From Planctomycetota bacterium (lineage in GTDB: Bacteria > Planctomycetota > Planctomycetia > Planctomycetales > Planctomycetaceae), in assembly GCA_014584345.1 (NCBI GenBank), contig JACTNB010000033.1, positions 124,001 to 188,000 of the forward strand: a stretch of DNA of 64,000 nucleotides, written 5' to 3'. The translations under genes and the position numbers were made by a program. Below are positions 46,761 through 55,144 of this stretch, piece by piece. Below the pieces are notes generated by a model that worked only from the letters and a program-made list of their open reading frames with translations, did no database searches and was not told the DNA's origin. Positions within the stretch are counted from its first letter, which is position 1, and each line of letters opens with the position of its first letter.

Positions 46761-47510
46761 ATGAAAATCACGTTGCATATCTGGCGACAGCCGTCTTCCC
46801 AGGTGAAGGGTTCCTTTCAAACGTACCATCTGGAAAACGTATCCAGTCACATGTCGTTTCTGGAAATGCTGGATGTATTGAACGAGCAACTGGTCTCCCG
46901 GCATGAAGAACCGGTGGCCTTCGACCATGATTGCCGCGAAGGGATTTGCGGTGCGTGTGGCATGATGATCAATGGGCAACCACACGGACCGGAAAATGAA
47001 ACAACCACTTGCCAGTTGCATATGCGCCGATTCCGGGATGGCGACGAGATCTGGATCGAGCCCTGGCGCGCCAATGCCTTTCCAGTGATACGCGACCTGG
47101 TCGTGGATCGCAGCGCCTTCGATCGCATCATGCAGGCGGGAGGCTATACGTCGGTCAACACGGGCAACGCGCCGGATGCCAACGCCAACATGATTCCGAA
47201 ACGGAATGCCGATCTGGCCTTTGATGCCGCCACCTGCATCGGGTGTGGAGCCTGCGTGGCCGCCTGCAAGAATGCCTCGGCGATGCTGTTTGTTTCCGCC
47301 AAGGTGTCGCAATTTGCGCTGCTGCCGCAGGGAGCGCCGGAACGTTCCATCCGCGTGCAGTCGATGGTGGCCCAGATGGACCAGGAAGGCTTTGGGGGAT
47401 GCTCGAATACCAATGAGTGCGAAGCCGCGTGCCCCGCGGGGATCTCCGTAAAGAATATCGCACGCCTGAACCGGGAATTCCTGTCCGCGACACTTACGTC
47501 CGAGGAATAA
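46761..47510 (+). CDS. sdhB: Succinate dehydrogenase iron-sulfur subunit
   Basis: 249 residues from ATG at 46761. The N-terminal 2Fe-2S domain has DHDCREGICGACGMMINGQP and a fourth cysteine in ETTTCQLH. The C-terminal helical domain has CIGCGACVAACKNAS and CSNTNECEAACPAGI for the 4Fe-4S and 3Fe-4S clusters. It carries electrons from SdhA to the heme subunit. It follows sdhA by 62 bases and completes the sdhCAB operon. Confidence 0.95.
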   Translation: MKITLHIWRQPSSQVKGSFQTYHLENVSSHMSFLEMLDVLNEQLVSRHEEPVAFDHDCREGICGACGMMINGQPHGPENETTTCQLHMRRFRDGDEIWIEPWRANAFPVIRDLVVDRSAFDRIMQAGGYTSVNTGNAPDANANMIPKRNADLAFDAATCIGCGACVAACKNASAMLFVSAKVSQFALLPQGAPERSIRVQSMVAQMDQEGFGGCSNTNECEAACPAGISVKNIARLNREFLSATLTSEE

Positions 47511-47634
47511 GTCCGCCTTCGAGGAAGCATGGCGCTGCCCGAAGTCAGTCTATCGCAGGGTTCCGCCGCGTGCGAGGCGGTGCCCGTCTTGCAGGTTTGA
47601 AGGGGAGGCGGGAGCCGACCAGGAAGGTGCAGTG

Positions 47635-48723
47635 ATGTTGCAGAAAACTCCTCTCAATGAATGGCACCGCGCCGCGAACGGACGTCTCGTGGATTTCGCG
47701 GGTTGGGAAATGCCGATTCAGTACAGCACAATCGTGGACGAGCATCAGGCGGTGCGGACAGCCTGCGGACTGTTCGATATCTGTCACATGGGACGGGTGC
47801 ATGTGCGTGGCGATCAGGCGTGGAACTTTCTGAATCGGGTGGTGACCATCGATGTCTTGAAACTGCCCGTGGGGCGTATTCGCTACGCGCTGGCCACGAA
47901 CGAGCAGGGGGGGGTGAAGGACGACGTGCTCGTCTATCGATTGCCCGAGGAGTTTCTGGTTGTCGTGAATGCATCGAATCGCCTCAAGCTGCTGGAATTC
48001 TGGGGAGCTATTGCCTCGGAATTTCCTGGAGTGGAATTGCACGATGCCACGCTGGAAACCGCGATGATCGCGGTCCAGGGTCCCTTGGCTGCGTCCGTAC
48101 TGGGGCGGTATGCACCGGCCTGCGGCGAGTTGAAATATTATCATTCCCGCCTCCTGGAGATTTTGGGAGCCGAGTGCCTCGTCAGCCGAACCGGCTACAC
48201 CGGCGAAGATGGTTTTGAAATTATCGCGAGTGCCGCGCGGGTTCCGGCGTTATGGGCGGAATTACTTGCAGGCGGGCAGGGGGAGGCGATACGTGCCTGC
48301 GGTTTGGGATGCCGCGACACCTTGCGACTGGAAGCCGGAATGCCTCTCTACGGTCATGAACTGACGGAAGAGATCGACCCCGTGACGGCAGGGCTGGAAT
48401 TCGCGGTCCATTTCGAGAAACCGGAATTTATCGGCGCGTCCAGAATTCGTGAGATTCGTCAGCAAGGGCCGAGTAATCTCCGTGTGGGGCTGGAACTTCC
48501 CGGCAAGCGGATTGCTCGAGAACATGCGGGGATTTTTGATTCATCGGGGCAGTCGATCGGGGAGGTGACCTCGGGCACTTTCTCGCCCACCTTGCAGAAG
48601 CCGATCGCGATGGGATACGTTCCTGTGGAATATTCCGCAATCGGAACCGAACTTGCAATCGACGTGCGTGGCAAACTTTGCCCGGCCCTTGTGACCGGTC
48701 TCCCCTTTTATCGAAGAGGTTGA
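47635..48723 (+). CDS. gcvT: Glycine cleavage system T protein (aminomethyltransferase)
   Basis: 362 residues from ATG at 47635, with AGGAAGG upstream (a GTG sits directly before it at 47632). GcvT signatures: LVDFAGWEMPIQYSTIVDEH, GLFDICHMGRVHVRG, NEQGGVKDDVLVYRL and SRTGYTGEDGFEI, with the catalytic Asp expected in KDDVLVY, and GMPLYGHELTEEIDP. It transfers the methylene unit from lipoylated GcvH to tetrahydrofolate. The gcvH and gcvP genes are not here. It stands 124 bases after sdhB, possibly under its own control; no glycine riboswitch fold was recognised in that gap. Confidence 0.94.
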   Translation: MLQKTPLNEWHRAANGRLVDFAGWEMPIQYSTIVDEHQAVRTACGLFDICHMGRVHVRGDQAWNFLNRVVTIDVLKLPVGRIRYALATNEQGGVKDDVLVYRLPEEFLVVVNASNRLKLLEFWGAIASEFPGVELHDATLETAMIAVQGPLAASVLGRYAPACGELKYYHSRLLEILGAECLVSRTGYTGEDGFEIIASAARVPALWAELLAGGQGEAIRACGLGCRDTLRLEAGMPLYGHELTEEIDPVTAGLEFAVHFEKPEFIGASRIREIRQQGPSNLRVGLELPGKRIAREHAGIFDSSGQSIGEVTSGTFSPTLQKPIAMGYVPVEYSAIGTELAIDVRGKLCPALVTGLPFYRRG

Positions 48724-48738
48724 GAATGAGAAATTTAC

Positions 48739-48768
48739 TTGAGTTTGGTGATAAAGACGACTTATAAT
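48739..48768 (+). promoter_or_regulatory. Candidate sigma-70 promoter of the SDR gene
   Basis: TTGAGT (48739-48744), an 18-base spacer and TATAAT (48763-48768). Transcription would begin near 48776 and give a leader of about 200 bases before the SDR start at 48977. Confidence 0.55.
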
Positions 48769-48784
48769 CACGAACAGCTAAACT

Positions 48785-48920
48785 GACAATCACCTCTTGA
48801 TGCGACTAACTCGCCAGAACCCTCGAGTTTTTGTGCGAGAAAGTGGGAAACCGCTTCTCTGGGGCTTCTGTTCAGTGTTGCGATTAGGCGTTGAATATCA
48901 CAAATTGGACAATCACCTCT
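48785..48920 (+). repeat. 13-base direct repeat in the SDR leader
   Basis: GACAATCACCTCT occurs exactly at 48785-48797 and again at 48908-48920. The first copy lies about 10 bases downstream of the predicted transcription start, the second about 57 bases before the SDR ATG. Confidence 0.7.
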
Positions 48921-48976
48921 GCTGCCCCGGGCGGGAGCATTCCGGCCCAGGTGAATCACATGGCGAAATTCGGGCT

Positions 48977-49804
48977 ATGAAGCGTTTGACAGACTTAGTG
49001 GCATTAATAACTGGCCCCAGTGATCGAGGCATCGGTGGAGCCGTTGCCGAGCGCCTTGCGAAGGAAGGGGCCCATCTGTGTCTGATGGGTATCGAGCGTC
49101 CCGAACGCCTGATCAAACGACTCGAACGGAGAGGGGCTCGATATCTCTGGATTGATGCGGATGTCACACGCAGCCGCGAAGTCGATGCGGGGGTGAAGCA
49201 ATGCTGCCAGGAGTTTGGCAGGCTGGATATCGTGGTCAATAATGCAGGGGTCGAGTTTTCCCGGCCGTTCGAGGAGATTGACGACGACGAATGGGATCGT
49301 TTGCTGGCCATCAATTTGACCGGGGCGATGAAAACCACCCGTGCCGCCTTGCCGTTTTTAACGGAGCAGGGGGGGGTTATCCTGAATATCGCTTCCGCCA
49401 TGGGGATGGCCGGCTGTGCGGGGTTTCATGCGTATTCCGCCTCGAAGGCGGGATTGATCGCCATGACGCAATCGTTGGCTCTGGAAATTGCCCCGCGGGG
49501 GCAGCGGGCCTTGTGCGTGGCCCCCGCCATGGTGTACACGCCGATGATTCATAAGCATGTTGCCGAGTTGCAATATGAAACACGGCAACAACTGGAAGCG
49601 TCTCATCCGCTGGGGATCGGAAACCCCTCCGATGTAGCAGACGTGGTCGCCTTCCTTGTTTCCCGCGAGGCACGCTGGATCACAGGCATCTCCATCCCGC
49701 TGGGTTGGGTCCCTTCGTGGGGCGTGCCTGCTTTTAAGGTGGATGGGAGTAGCCAGGCAATTGCTCCGGCCGTACCCCCGCAATCCACCCTGCTGGGGCA
49801 ATAA
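48977..49804 (+). CDS. SDR-family oxidoreductase
   Basis: 275 residues from ATG at 48977, chosen because the NAD(P)-binding strand (VALITGPSDRGIGGAVAERL) follows directly; the upstream open frame has no conserved sequence. TGxxxGIG is present as TGPSDRGIG, NNAG at 88-91, and the catalytic triad Ser140, Tyr153 and Lys157 (YSASK). The C-terminal region GNPSDVADVVAFLVSREARW resembles classical SDRs such as 3-oxoacyl-ACP reductase or glucose dehydrogenase. The substrate is unknown. A leader with a direct repeat lies upstream. Confidence 0.9.
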   Translation: MKRLTDLVALITGPSDRGIGGAVAERLAKEGAHLCLMGIERPERLIKRLERRGARYLWIDADVTRSREVDAGVKQCCQEFGRLDIVVNNAGVEFSRPFEEIDDDEWDRLLAINLTGAMKTTRAALPFLTEQGGVILNIASAMGMAGCAGFHAYSASKAGLIAMTQSLALEIAPRGQRALCVAPAMVYTPMIHKHVAELQYETRQQLEASHPLGIGNPSDVADVVAFLVSREARWITGISIPLGWVPSWGVPAFKVDGSSQAIAPAVPPQSTLLGQ

Positions 49805-50250
49805 TCTCCTCTCGGTTTATTTGCCTTGTGCGCTCGGAGGATTATTCCCCGCCGCATGCAGTACTGACTGCTCGAAGGCCTGCCCTTTCCGAGAATGTTG
49901 CCATTGGGGCGGGGTTGATCAAGCCCGGTTCGGTGCAGTCGAGTTCCTTGGGAACGACTGTCGCACATTTTCGCACGGGCCCGAGAATGACCTTGCCGGA
50001 TGAATTTGGCGAGTGCAGCCTTTCTCCAGAAGGTCCCCGCGCTCTATACTTCCAGAATGGAGCAAACGAGAGCATTCCGGTTGGGGATCGGTTCGAGTGA
50101 ATTACCCCCGGGGGAAATTTGTGCCCGGGGGATCCTGCGAAACGTGTCTAAACGGCATGGAATTCTGGCAAGCCATGCGTTTGGTGAGCCTTGCTCCTTA
50201 CCCGTCCATTCTCCGAACTGAGCCTTGATGGCGCCAGAAGGAAAGATCCC
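49805..50250. other. Intergenic region before the kinase gene
   Basis: 446 bases without a convincing gene. A TATACT box lies at 50045-50050 without a clear -35. A CCCCCGGGGG palindrome near 50105 is followed by CCCGGGGG about 9 bases later; these may form a hairpin in the leader. A 90-codon open frame from 49828 has no family features and is not counted. Confidence 0.4.
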
Positions 50251-51603
50251 GTGGCAGAAGACATCGTCATCGACAATTTTCGACTGGGGAATCTCATTGC
50301 GAGTGGATCGACCAGTCAGATTTACGAAGTGTTTGATCAAGAGACAAACGAACGCTACGCGATGAAACTGCTGCTCGACGAAGCCTTCAAGGTTCCCGAG
50401 CACAAGGCCACCTTGAAACGCGAATACAAAATCGCGAGCGGACTGGATCATCCCAATATCATCCGCGTGTTTACACATGTCCAGGCAAAACAGCATGCGT
50501 ATTTCATCATGGAGCATTTTGGCGGCACCAACGTCAAGCAGATTATCCGAGGGGATGTCGCCGTGGTGCAGGCACGTTTTCGCAAATTGTTTGAATGCGT
50601 GTTGATGGGGTTGGGACACGTTCACGAGAAGGGCTGGCTGCATCGCGATCTCAAGCCGGACAACATCATGATGACCAAGGCTTCGGATGTGCGTTTAATC
50701 GACTTTTCCCTCTCTTCGCAGATCCCCTCCGCGTTTGCGAAACTCGTATCGGGGAAGGTGAAGCAGATTCAGGGAACGCGGACCTACATTGCCCCGGAAA
50801 TTGTGCGACGCCAGTTGCCTTGTGTTCAAAGCGATATTTACAGCCTGGGTGTAACGGCATTTGAATGTCTGACAGGCCGCCCTCCCTTCATGGGAACGAC
50901 TCCCAACGATCTGCTGATTCGACATATACAGGAACGTCCCCCGGAACCTTCGTCGATAAACCCGAATGTCACCCCGGAAATGGACAAACTGATACAACGG
51001 ATCCTGGCCAAAAAACCTCAAAACCGCCCCCAAAGCGCCGCGGAATTGCTGTCGGAATTCCGCACCGTCAAAATTTTCCATGAAGACCCAGAGGAATTCG
51101 CCAAGCGCAAAGCCGCGGATTACGAGGCCAGCCAGAGTTTCGTGAACGAGGGGATGCTGGATTCGCGGGCCGACGCGGAGCGTCAGGGACAACGCAAGAC
51201 CGAGCAGGGGAGCGCGTCCCCTCCACCGATTAAGCCGCAGGCTCCCCCCGCCAGCGCGAAACCAGTCTCCAAGCCGACCGCACCTCCCCAGACACAGCGT
51301 CCGGCCGCCCCGCAACAACCCCAGCCACAACAACCGCAGCAACCGTACTATCCTTCCTATCAGGCTGGCCCCTATTACGGGCAGGGCATGCCCCCCCAGG
51401 GATGGCCGCAAGGGCAACCCCTACCCCCCGGTTATCCGGTGCCGGTCCCACAGCAGCCCGTACAGGGACAATCGGGACCTCCTCAGGCGAAAAAGCCGGT
51501 GGCGCCACCGGCCAAGTCCGCCGCCCAGCCGGCAAAAAAGAATCCTCCGCCCCCGCCCGAAGAGGATCTCCCCTTTGCCGATGAGTTGCCAGACATCATC
51601 TGA
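50251..51603 (+). CDS. Ser/Thr protein kinase with DFS motif and Pro/Gln-rich tail
   Basis: 450 residues from GTG at 50251, with AAGGA about 9 bases upstream. The kinase domain spans about 8-275. Key residues: Lys39 (YAMKLL), Glu57, catalytic HRDLKPDN (131-138, Asp133), and APE at 181-183. Two departures are clear: the glycine-rich loop reads IASGSTSQIYEV, losing later glycines, and DFG is DFS (151-153). There is no membrane helix; after a short linker (to about 310) the tail is rich in Pro and Gln, with QPQPQQPQQPYYPSYQ, and ends in an acidic motif. It probably is cytoplasmic. accA starts 75 bases downstream, so the two may be co-expressed. Confidence 0.9.
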   Translation: MAEDIVIDNFRLGNLIASGSTSQIYEVFDQETNERYAMKLLLDEAFKVPEHKATLKREYKIASGLDHPNIIRVFTHVQAKQHAYFIMEHFGGTNVKQIIRGDVAVVQARFRKLFECVLMGLGHVHEKGWLHRDLKPDNIMMTKASDVRLIDFSLSSQIPSAFAKLVSGKVKQIQGTRTYIAPEIVRRQLPCVQSDIYSLGVTAFECLTGRPPFMGTTPNDLLIRHIQERPPEPSSINPNVTPEMDKLIQRILAKKPQNRPQSAAELLSEFRTVKIFHEDPEEFAKRKAADYEASQSFVNEGMLDSRADAERQGQRKTEQGSASPPPIKPQAPPASAKPVSKPTAPPQTQRPAAPQQPQPQQPQQPYYPSYQAGPYYGQGMPPQGWPQGQPLPPGYPVPVPQQPVQGQSGPPQAKKPVAPPAKSAAQPAKKNPPPPPEEDLPFADELPDII

Positions 51604-51678
51604 GACTCTATTTTCACTTGGTTGTATTGAATCATTTTTGGACCGTAGTGGTCCTGTCTGTGATGGAAACACGTTCTC

Positions 51679-52677
51679 ATGGCCACGCGTCCCTTACCGT
51701 TCGAACGAAGCATTCACGATCTCGAGGAACATTTGCAAGCCCTGGAAGCCCAACCGCATCCGGGAACGGAAACGCTGGAAGCCATCCGAAATATGCGGGC
51801 GGAGATCGTACGCCTGCGCCGCGAAGTGTTTGATAATCTCGACCCTTGGCAGATCGTGCAGGTGGCGCGTCACGAAGACCGGCCCCAGACACTTGACTAC
51901 ATCGACATGATTTTCGACGAGTTCGTCGAATTGCACGGCGACCGCGCGTATGGCGACGATCGAGCGATTCTCACGGGTTTCGCGCGGATCGATGGCCGCA
52001 AGGTATTGTTTGTCGGGCAGCACAAGGGGCGGAATCTGAAGGAACGCACCACGCACAACTACGGCATGGCGCACCCCGAAGGATATCGCAAGGCGATTCA
52101 GAAGATGCAATTGGCCGCCAAGTTCAACTTGCCGATCATTTCCTTCATCGACACTGCGGGGGCGTATCCGGGGATCGGAGCCGAAGAGCGGGGACAGGCT
52201 TACCAGATCGCCTACAACCTGCGAGAGATGGCGCGCCTGGGGAGCCCGGTGATTTCGGCCGTCATCAGTGAAGGGGGGTCGGGAGGCGCTCTGGGGATTG
52301 GGGTTGCGAACTACGTCTGCATGTTTCAGTACGCCTATTACTCCGTCATCAGCCCCGAGGGCTGCGCGGGAATTTTGTGGAAGCATGTGAAGCACGCAGA
52401 CAAGGCCGCCCGAGCCTTGCGTTTCACCGCCAAGGATTTGCTCGAGTTCAGCGTGATCGACAAGATCATCCCCGAGCCCTTCGGCGGCGCCCATCGCAAT
52501 CCGCGCCAGGCAGCGAATAATCTCAAGGGGGAACTCGTGCAGGCCCTGCGCGGCTTTGCAGGGAAGAGTCCACAAGAGTTGATCGCACATCGCTACTCGC
52601 GTTTTCGCAAGATCGGAATCTTCGAAGAAGAGCTTCGTGGGCAGACACTGGCCCCAGCCGCCAGCGACGAGGCATAA
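51679..52677 (+). CDS. accA: Acetyl-CoA carboxylase carboxyltransferase subunit alpha
   Basis: 332 residues. AccA features: FERSIHDLEEHLQALEAQP at the N-terminus, PQTLDYIDMIFDEFVELHGD near 69-88, GQHKGRNLKERTTHNYGMAH near 113-132, FIDTAGAYPGIGAEERGQAY near 156-175 and SEGGSGGALGIGVANYVCMF near 196-215 (oxyanion holes and CoA site). With AccD it carries out the second half-reaction of malonyl-CoA synthesis. The accD gene is not adjacent. The kinase gene upstream is its only operon-like neighbour. Confidence 0.95.
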   Translation: MATRPLPFERSIHDLEEHLQALEAQPHPGTETLEAIRNMRAEIVRLRREVFDNLDPWQIVQVARHEDRPQTLDYIDMIFDEFVELHGDRAYGDDRAILTGFARIDGRKVLFVGQHKGRNLKERTTHNYGMAHPEGYRKAIQKMQLAAKFNLPIISFIDTAGAYPGIGAEERGQAYQIAYNLREMARLGSPVISAVISEGGSGGALGIGVANYVCMFQYAYYSVISPEGCAGILWKHVKHADKAARALRFTAKDLLEFSVIDKIIPEPFGGAHRNPRQAANNLKGELVQALRGFAGKSPQELIAHRYSRFRKIGIFEEELRGQTLAPAASDEA

Positions 52678-52761
52678 CAGTCTCCTTGCCGCATTATGCC
52701 ACGCATGCTTCCTGAATGTTCCATGGACGACGATGTTTTTCCCTGATAGCAACGTCCGATA

Positions 52762-52843
52762 ATGTCCGTTATGTTTCATTTGAACCCCAAAATCGCCTGG
52801 ACGTGTGGAGATTCTTGAACGGACGGATCGGCATAACGGACAT
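52762..52843. repeat. Perfect 12-base inverted repeat, widely spaced
   Basis: ATGTCCGTTATG (52762-52773) and CATAACGGACAT (52832-52843) are perfect reverse complements, 58 bases apart, within the 806-base gap after accA (52678-53483). No gene was recognised in this gap. Confidence 0.6.
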
Positions 52844-52942
52844 GGGCGTGCAACCAGACCGATCGATGCGTCGCGGGATGTTCTCACATTCCCGCAATTC
52901 GATCGAGCCTGCGGAGCTTGGCCTGAATGAGAACGATCGCAC

Positions 52943-52971
52943 TGGCCTGGCACGGCCCGAAGTCCAGGCCA
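52943..52971. promoter_or_regulatory. Perfect GC-rich hairpin after accA
   Basis: TGGCCTGG (52943-52950) pairs perfectly with CCAGGCCA (52964-52971) around a 13-base loop. It has no T-tract on either strand, so a terminator is not clear. Confidence 0.5.
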
Positions 52972-53483
52972 ACTCTCCCTCCCCGAGCGCATTCGCAGGC
53001 CCTTGATTGCAACAGACGAAGTGAGATCCTCGATCCGCGCGGATGTCGCGCCCCCAACTCACGCCCCCGGCTTCCTGCGCGTCATGTCTGCCGGATGCCA
53101 GTCCGTAACAGACTTGTCGCGTTATGAAGTCACGACCGTTTTCAGTCCGCTTCGCAGGCGGTGTGTCGGTTGGCTCTGGTGGGAGATTTGTCGTTAAGTA
53201 GCCCTGGAACTGATTTCCTCCAGAAGGCCTGACGGGAGAGTTTATTGTTCGTGCTGATCGCCTGGGGCAGCCGGGGCCCCAGCCCTCGGTTGCTGTCGCT
53301 GTGGAGTGATTCGAGAAACGACGACTGCGTTCACCTCCCCTCCCCCGACCCTTGCGGCATTATTTCCCCGATAAACATCCGACTGAAGTTGACAGTTCCT
53401 CGCATGGGCGGTCATCATGGGCACAGGGCCAAGGTAGCGATGCCGGGCAGGCAACACGCGAACGAAAATTCAGAGGTGCGGCG

Positions 53484-53777
53484 ATGGCGGACTCCTTTGA
53501 TGGCATGACCATCCGCGAAAAACTGACGGAGGCGGACCGTCTGATGCGCGAAGTGATTGAGCATCTGGATAACGGATTCATCCCCAAGGCACGCACATTA
53601 AGCCGCTCCCTGCAGGAGCATGGCGATAACGTAAGTGCCATGTCGGATGTCACGGTGAGACAGCAGGCAGCGGAATTGATTGAGCTGAATCGATTCTCGG
53701 AAGCATTGTACGAGAAGATCACCTCGCTGCTTGCAGCGATCGACCACGATGTCTCTGAGGTTCAGGGGGGGAATTGA
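53484..53777 (+). CDS. Small hypothetical helical protein
   Basis: 97 residues from ATG at 53484 (GAGG eight bases upstream). It looks entirely helical, with heptad-like spacing: IREKLTEADRLMREVIEHLD, ARTLSRSLQEHGDNVSAM, and QQAAELIELNRFSEALYEKI. No known family recognised; it might be a coiled-coil adaptor or chaperone-like protein. There is no signal peptide. It stands alone between two long non-coding gaps, which suggests a promoter of its own in the upstream 800 bases. Confidence 0.62.
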   Translation: MADSFDGMTIREKLTEADRLMREVIEHLDNGFIPKARTLSRSLQEHGDNVSAMSDVTVRQQAAELIELNRFSEALYEKITSLLAAIDHDVSEVQGGN

Positions 53778-54332
53778 GCGTTTCTCCCCGTGCGCAGCTG
53801 CCCTGCGTCGCGATGGAGTGGGGATCGATCTCCTGCCCATGTTCGGCCTTCTATTTTCTGCTCCGTCGCACCCCTGCTCCGTAGTGGTCTGCTGCGTTTC
53901 TTCTTCTGTTTGTGTCCCAGCCGAAATTCCCCGCGGAGTGACCGCCGGTTTGCGCGGCGGCTCGCATCGAGAACGGTTGCGTGAGAAAACCTGCGTGTTG
54001 TCGGGATGATTTGGATTGCGGGACGTGGGCAACCTGCCCGTTCACTGGGCGAGCCATTGCTACCGGCACCGCAACTCGTACCGACCTACTGAATTGCCTG
54101 AATATCACGGTTTGAATAAGCGTAAAGGAAAGGATAACAGGTATTTTGATGCCCATCCCAGGTGGTCTGGAACCCCTGGAGAAACTGCTTCAAATGTTTC
54201 GGTTGCAAGAGACAACGCGGGATTTCCTGTCAGGGGATTCTTCGGATTGGTTGAAAAAAAGGAACAAGGACTTTGCAAGATTTCTTCAAGTTCCCTCTTG
54301 CGAATGGTCGAGCAGGGCGGGACCATGCGGAT
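53778..54332. other. Intergenic region, with a possible out-of-frame N-terminal extension of the next gene
   Basis: The first 370 bases show nothing beyond a CCGCCG/CGGCGG hairpin near 53943. From ATG at 54149 a frame reads a coding-like stretch (LEPLEKLLQMFRLQETTRDF) up to a run of seven A at 54254-54260, where a one-base shift would join it to the frame of the gene at 54333. Confidence 0.35.
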
Positions 54333-54989
54333 ATGATTACCATCGCAAACGACACACTGCCGCAAAATATACTCAGCTACATTGCCTTCCGGACCGCGTT
54401 TCTGGACACAATGGAGCGGATTTCATGGACCTTGCAATTCGAGACCCGGGAAGACGACCGATTTGGTTTTCTCACGGAAGTCCCGTTTTTGAGATCCGTG
54501 CCTCCCCACCTCCAACTCGACCTGCTGGCGACAACCTGGTGGAAGCACATGAGCAGCGAAAAATACACGGCCACACTGGTGGACGAGGCAATCGTGTACG
54601 CCGTTTGCGAGACCTCCGCCCGCATTGCGGAGGAAGATCCAGCAGTCATGCAGCGATTCCTGCAACGTGGTCCGATGGCCGTCGATATGATGCTGGACCA
54701 TCACCTGGCAGCCGAACTGCGGGCCTTGCACCTGAAACTTTCCAACGAGGGGGATTTTTTGCTGATCGGCCAGTTTTCCGATTTGCCCCCGGAAGAAGCA
54801 CTGCGACTCAAGGAAAAATTTGCCTTTGACACGACTCGGGCGGAGGCCATGTTCGACGTTCTGGGACGCTGGCACATTGCCGCCAACTTCACGAGTCGTG
54901 CAGAATTCCTGCTCGACCAGGCTGAAATCCAGCGCAGTTTCGAGGTCATGCAGCAAAAAATGACGGGGTGCTGGCAAAAGTCCCAATAA
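54333..54989 (+). CDS. Hypothetical cytoplasmic protein
   Basis: 218 residues from ATG at 54333. It is mostly helical with no signal peptide, membrane segment or recognised motif: ILSYIAFRTAFLDTMERISW near the start, ATLVDEAIVYAVCETSARIA in the middle, and EALRLKEKFAFDTTRAEAMF later. An upstream in-frame TTG at 54273 and a possible shifted extension from 54149 leave the start uncertain. It lies 155 bases before argC on the same strand, with no evident metabolic link. Confidence 0.65.
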   Translation: MITIANDTLPQNILSYIAFRTAFLDTMERISWTLQFETREDDRFGFLTEVPFLRSVPPHLQLDLLATTWWKHMSSEKYTATLVDEAIVYAVCETSARIAEEDPAVMQRFLQRGPMAVDMMLDHHLAAELRALHLKLSNEGDFLLIGQFSDLPPEEALRLKEKFAFDTTRAEAMFDVLGRWHIAANFTSRAEFLLDQAEIQRSFEVMQQKMTGCWQKSQ

Positions 54990-55144
54990 CACCAGATCCT
55001 TAAAACTGGGTTGCCGCATTCGATCGAACGGCGCGTGGGGAAGACTCCCCGAGGGCCAGGAGTGGACTTGCAACCGGGCAGGTTGTGGCCTAGATTGCAT
55101 AGGATAGAAGTCCTGATTCCCTCCTGCCCGACACGCACACATCC

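Noticed and set aside
47511..47634. Glycine riboswitch before gcvT
   Set aside because: The gap is only 124 bases and shows no recognisable conserved glycine-aptamer core.
49828..50100. A 90-codon open frame before the kinase gene
   Set aside because: No ribosome-binding site of note, no signal or domain, composition not clearly coding.
51694..52992. A 432-codon minus-strand open frame
   Set aside because: Shadow of accA; composition typical of antisense frames in this GC range.
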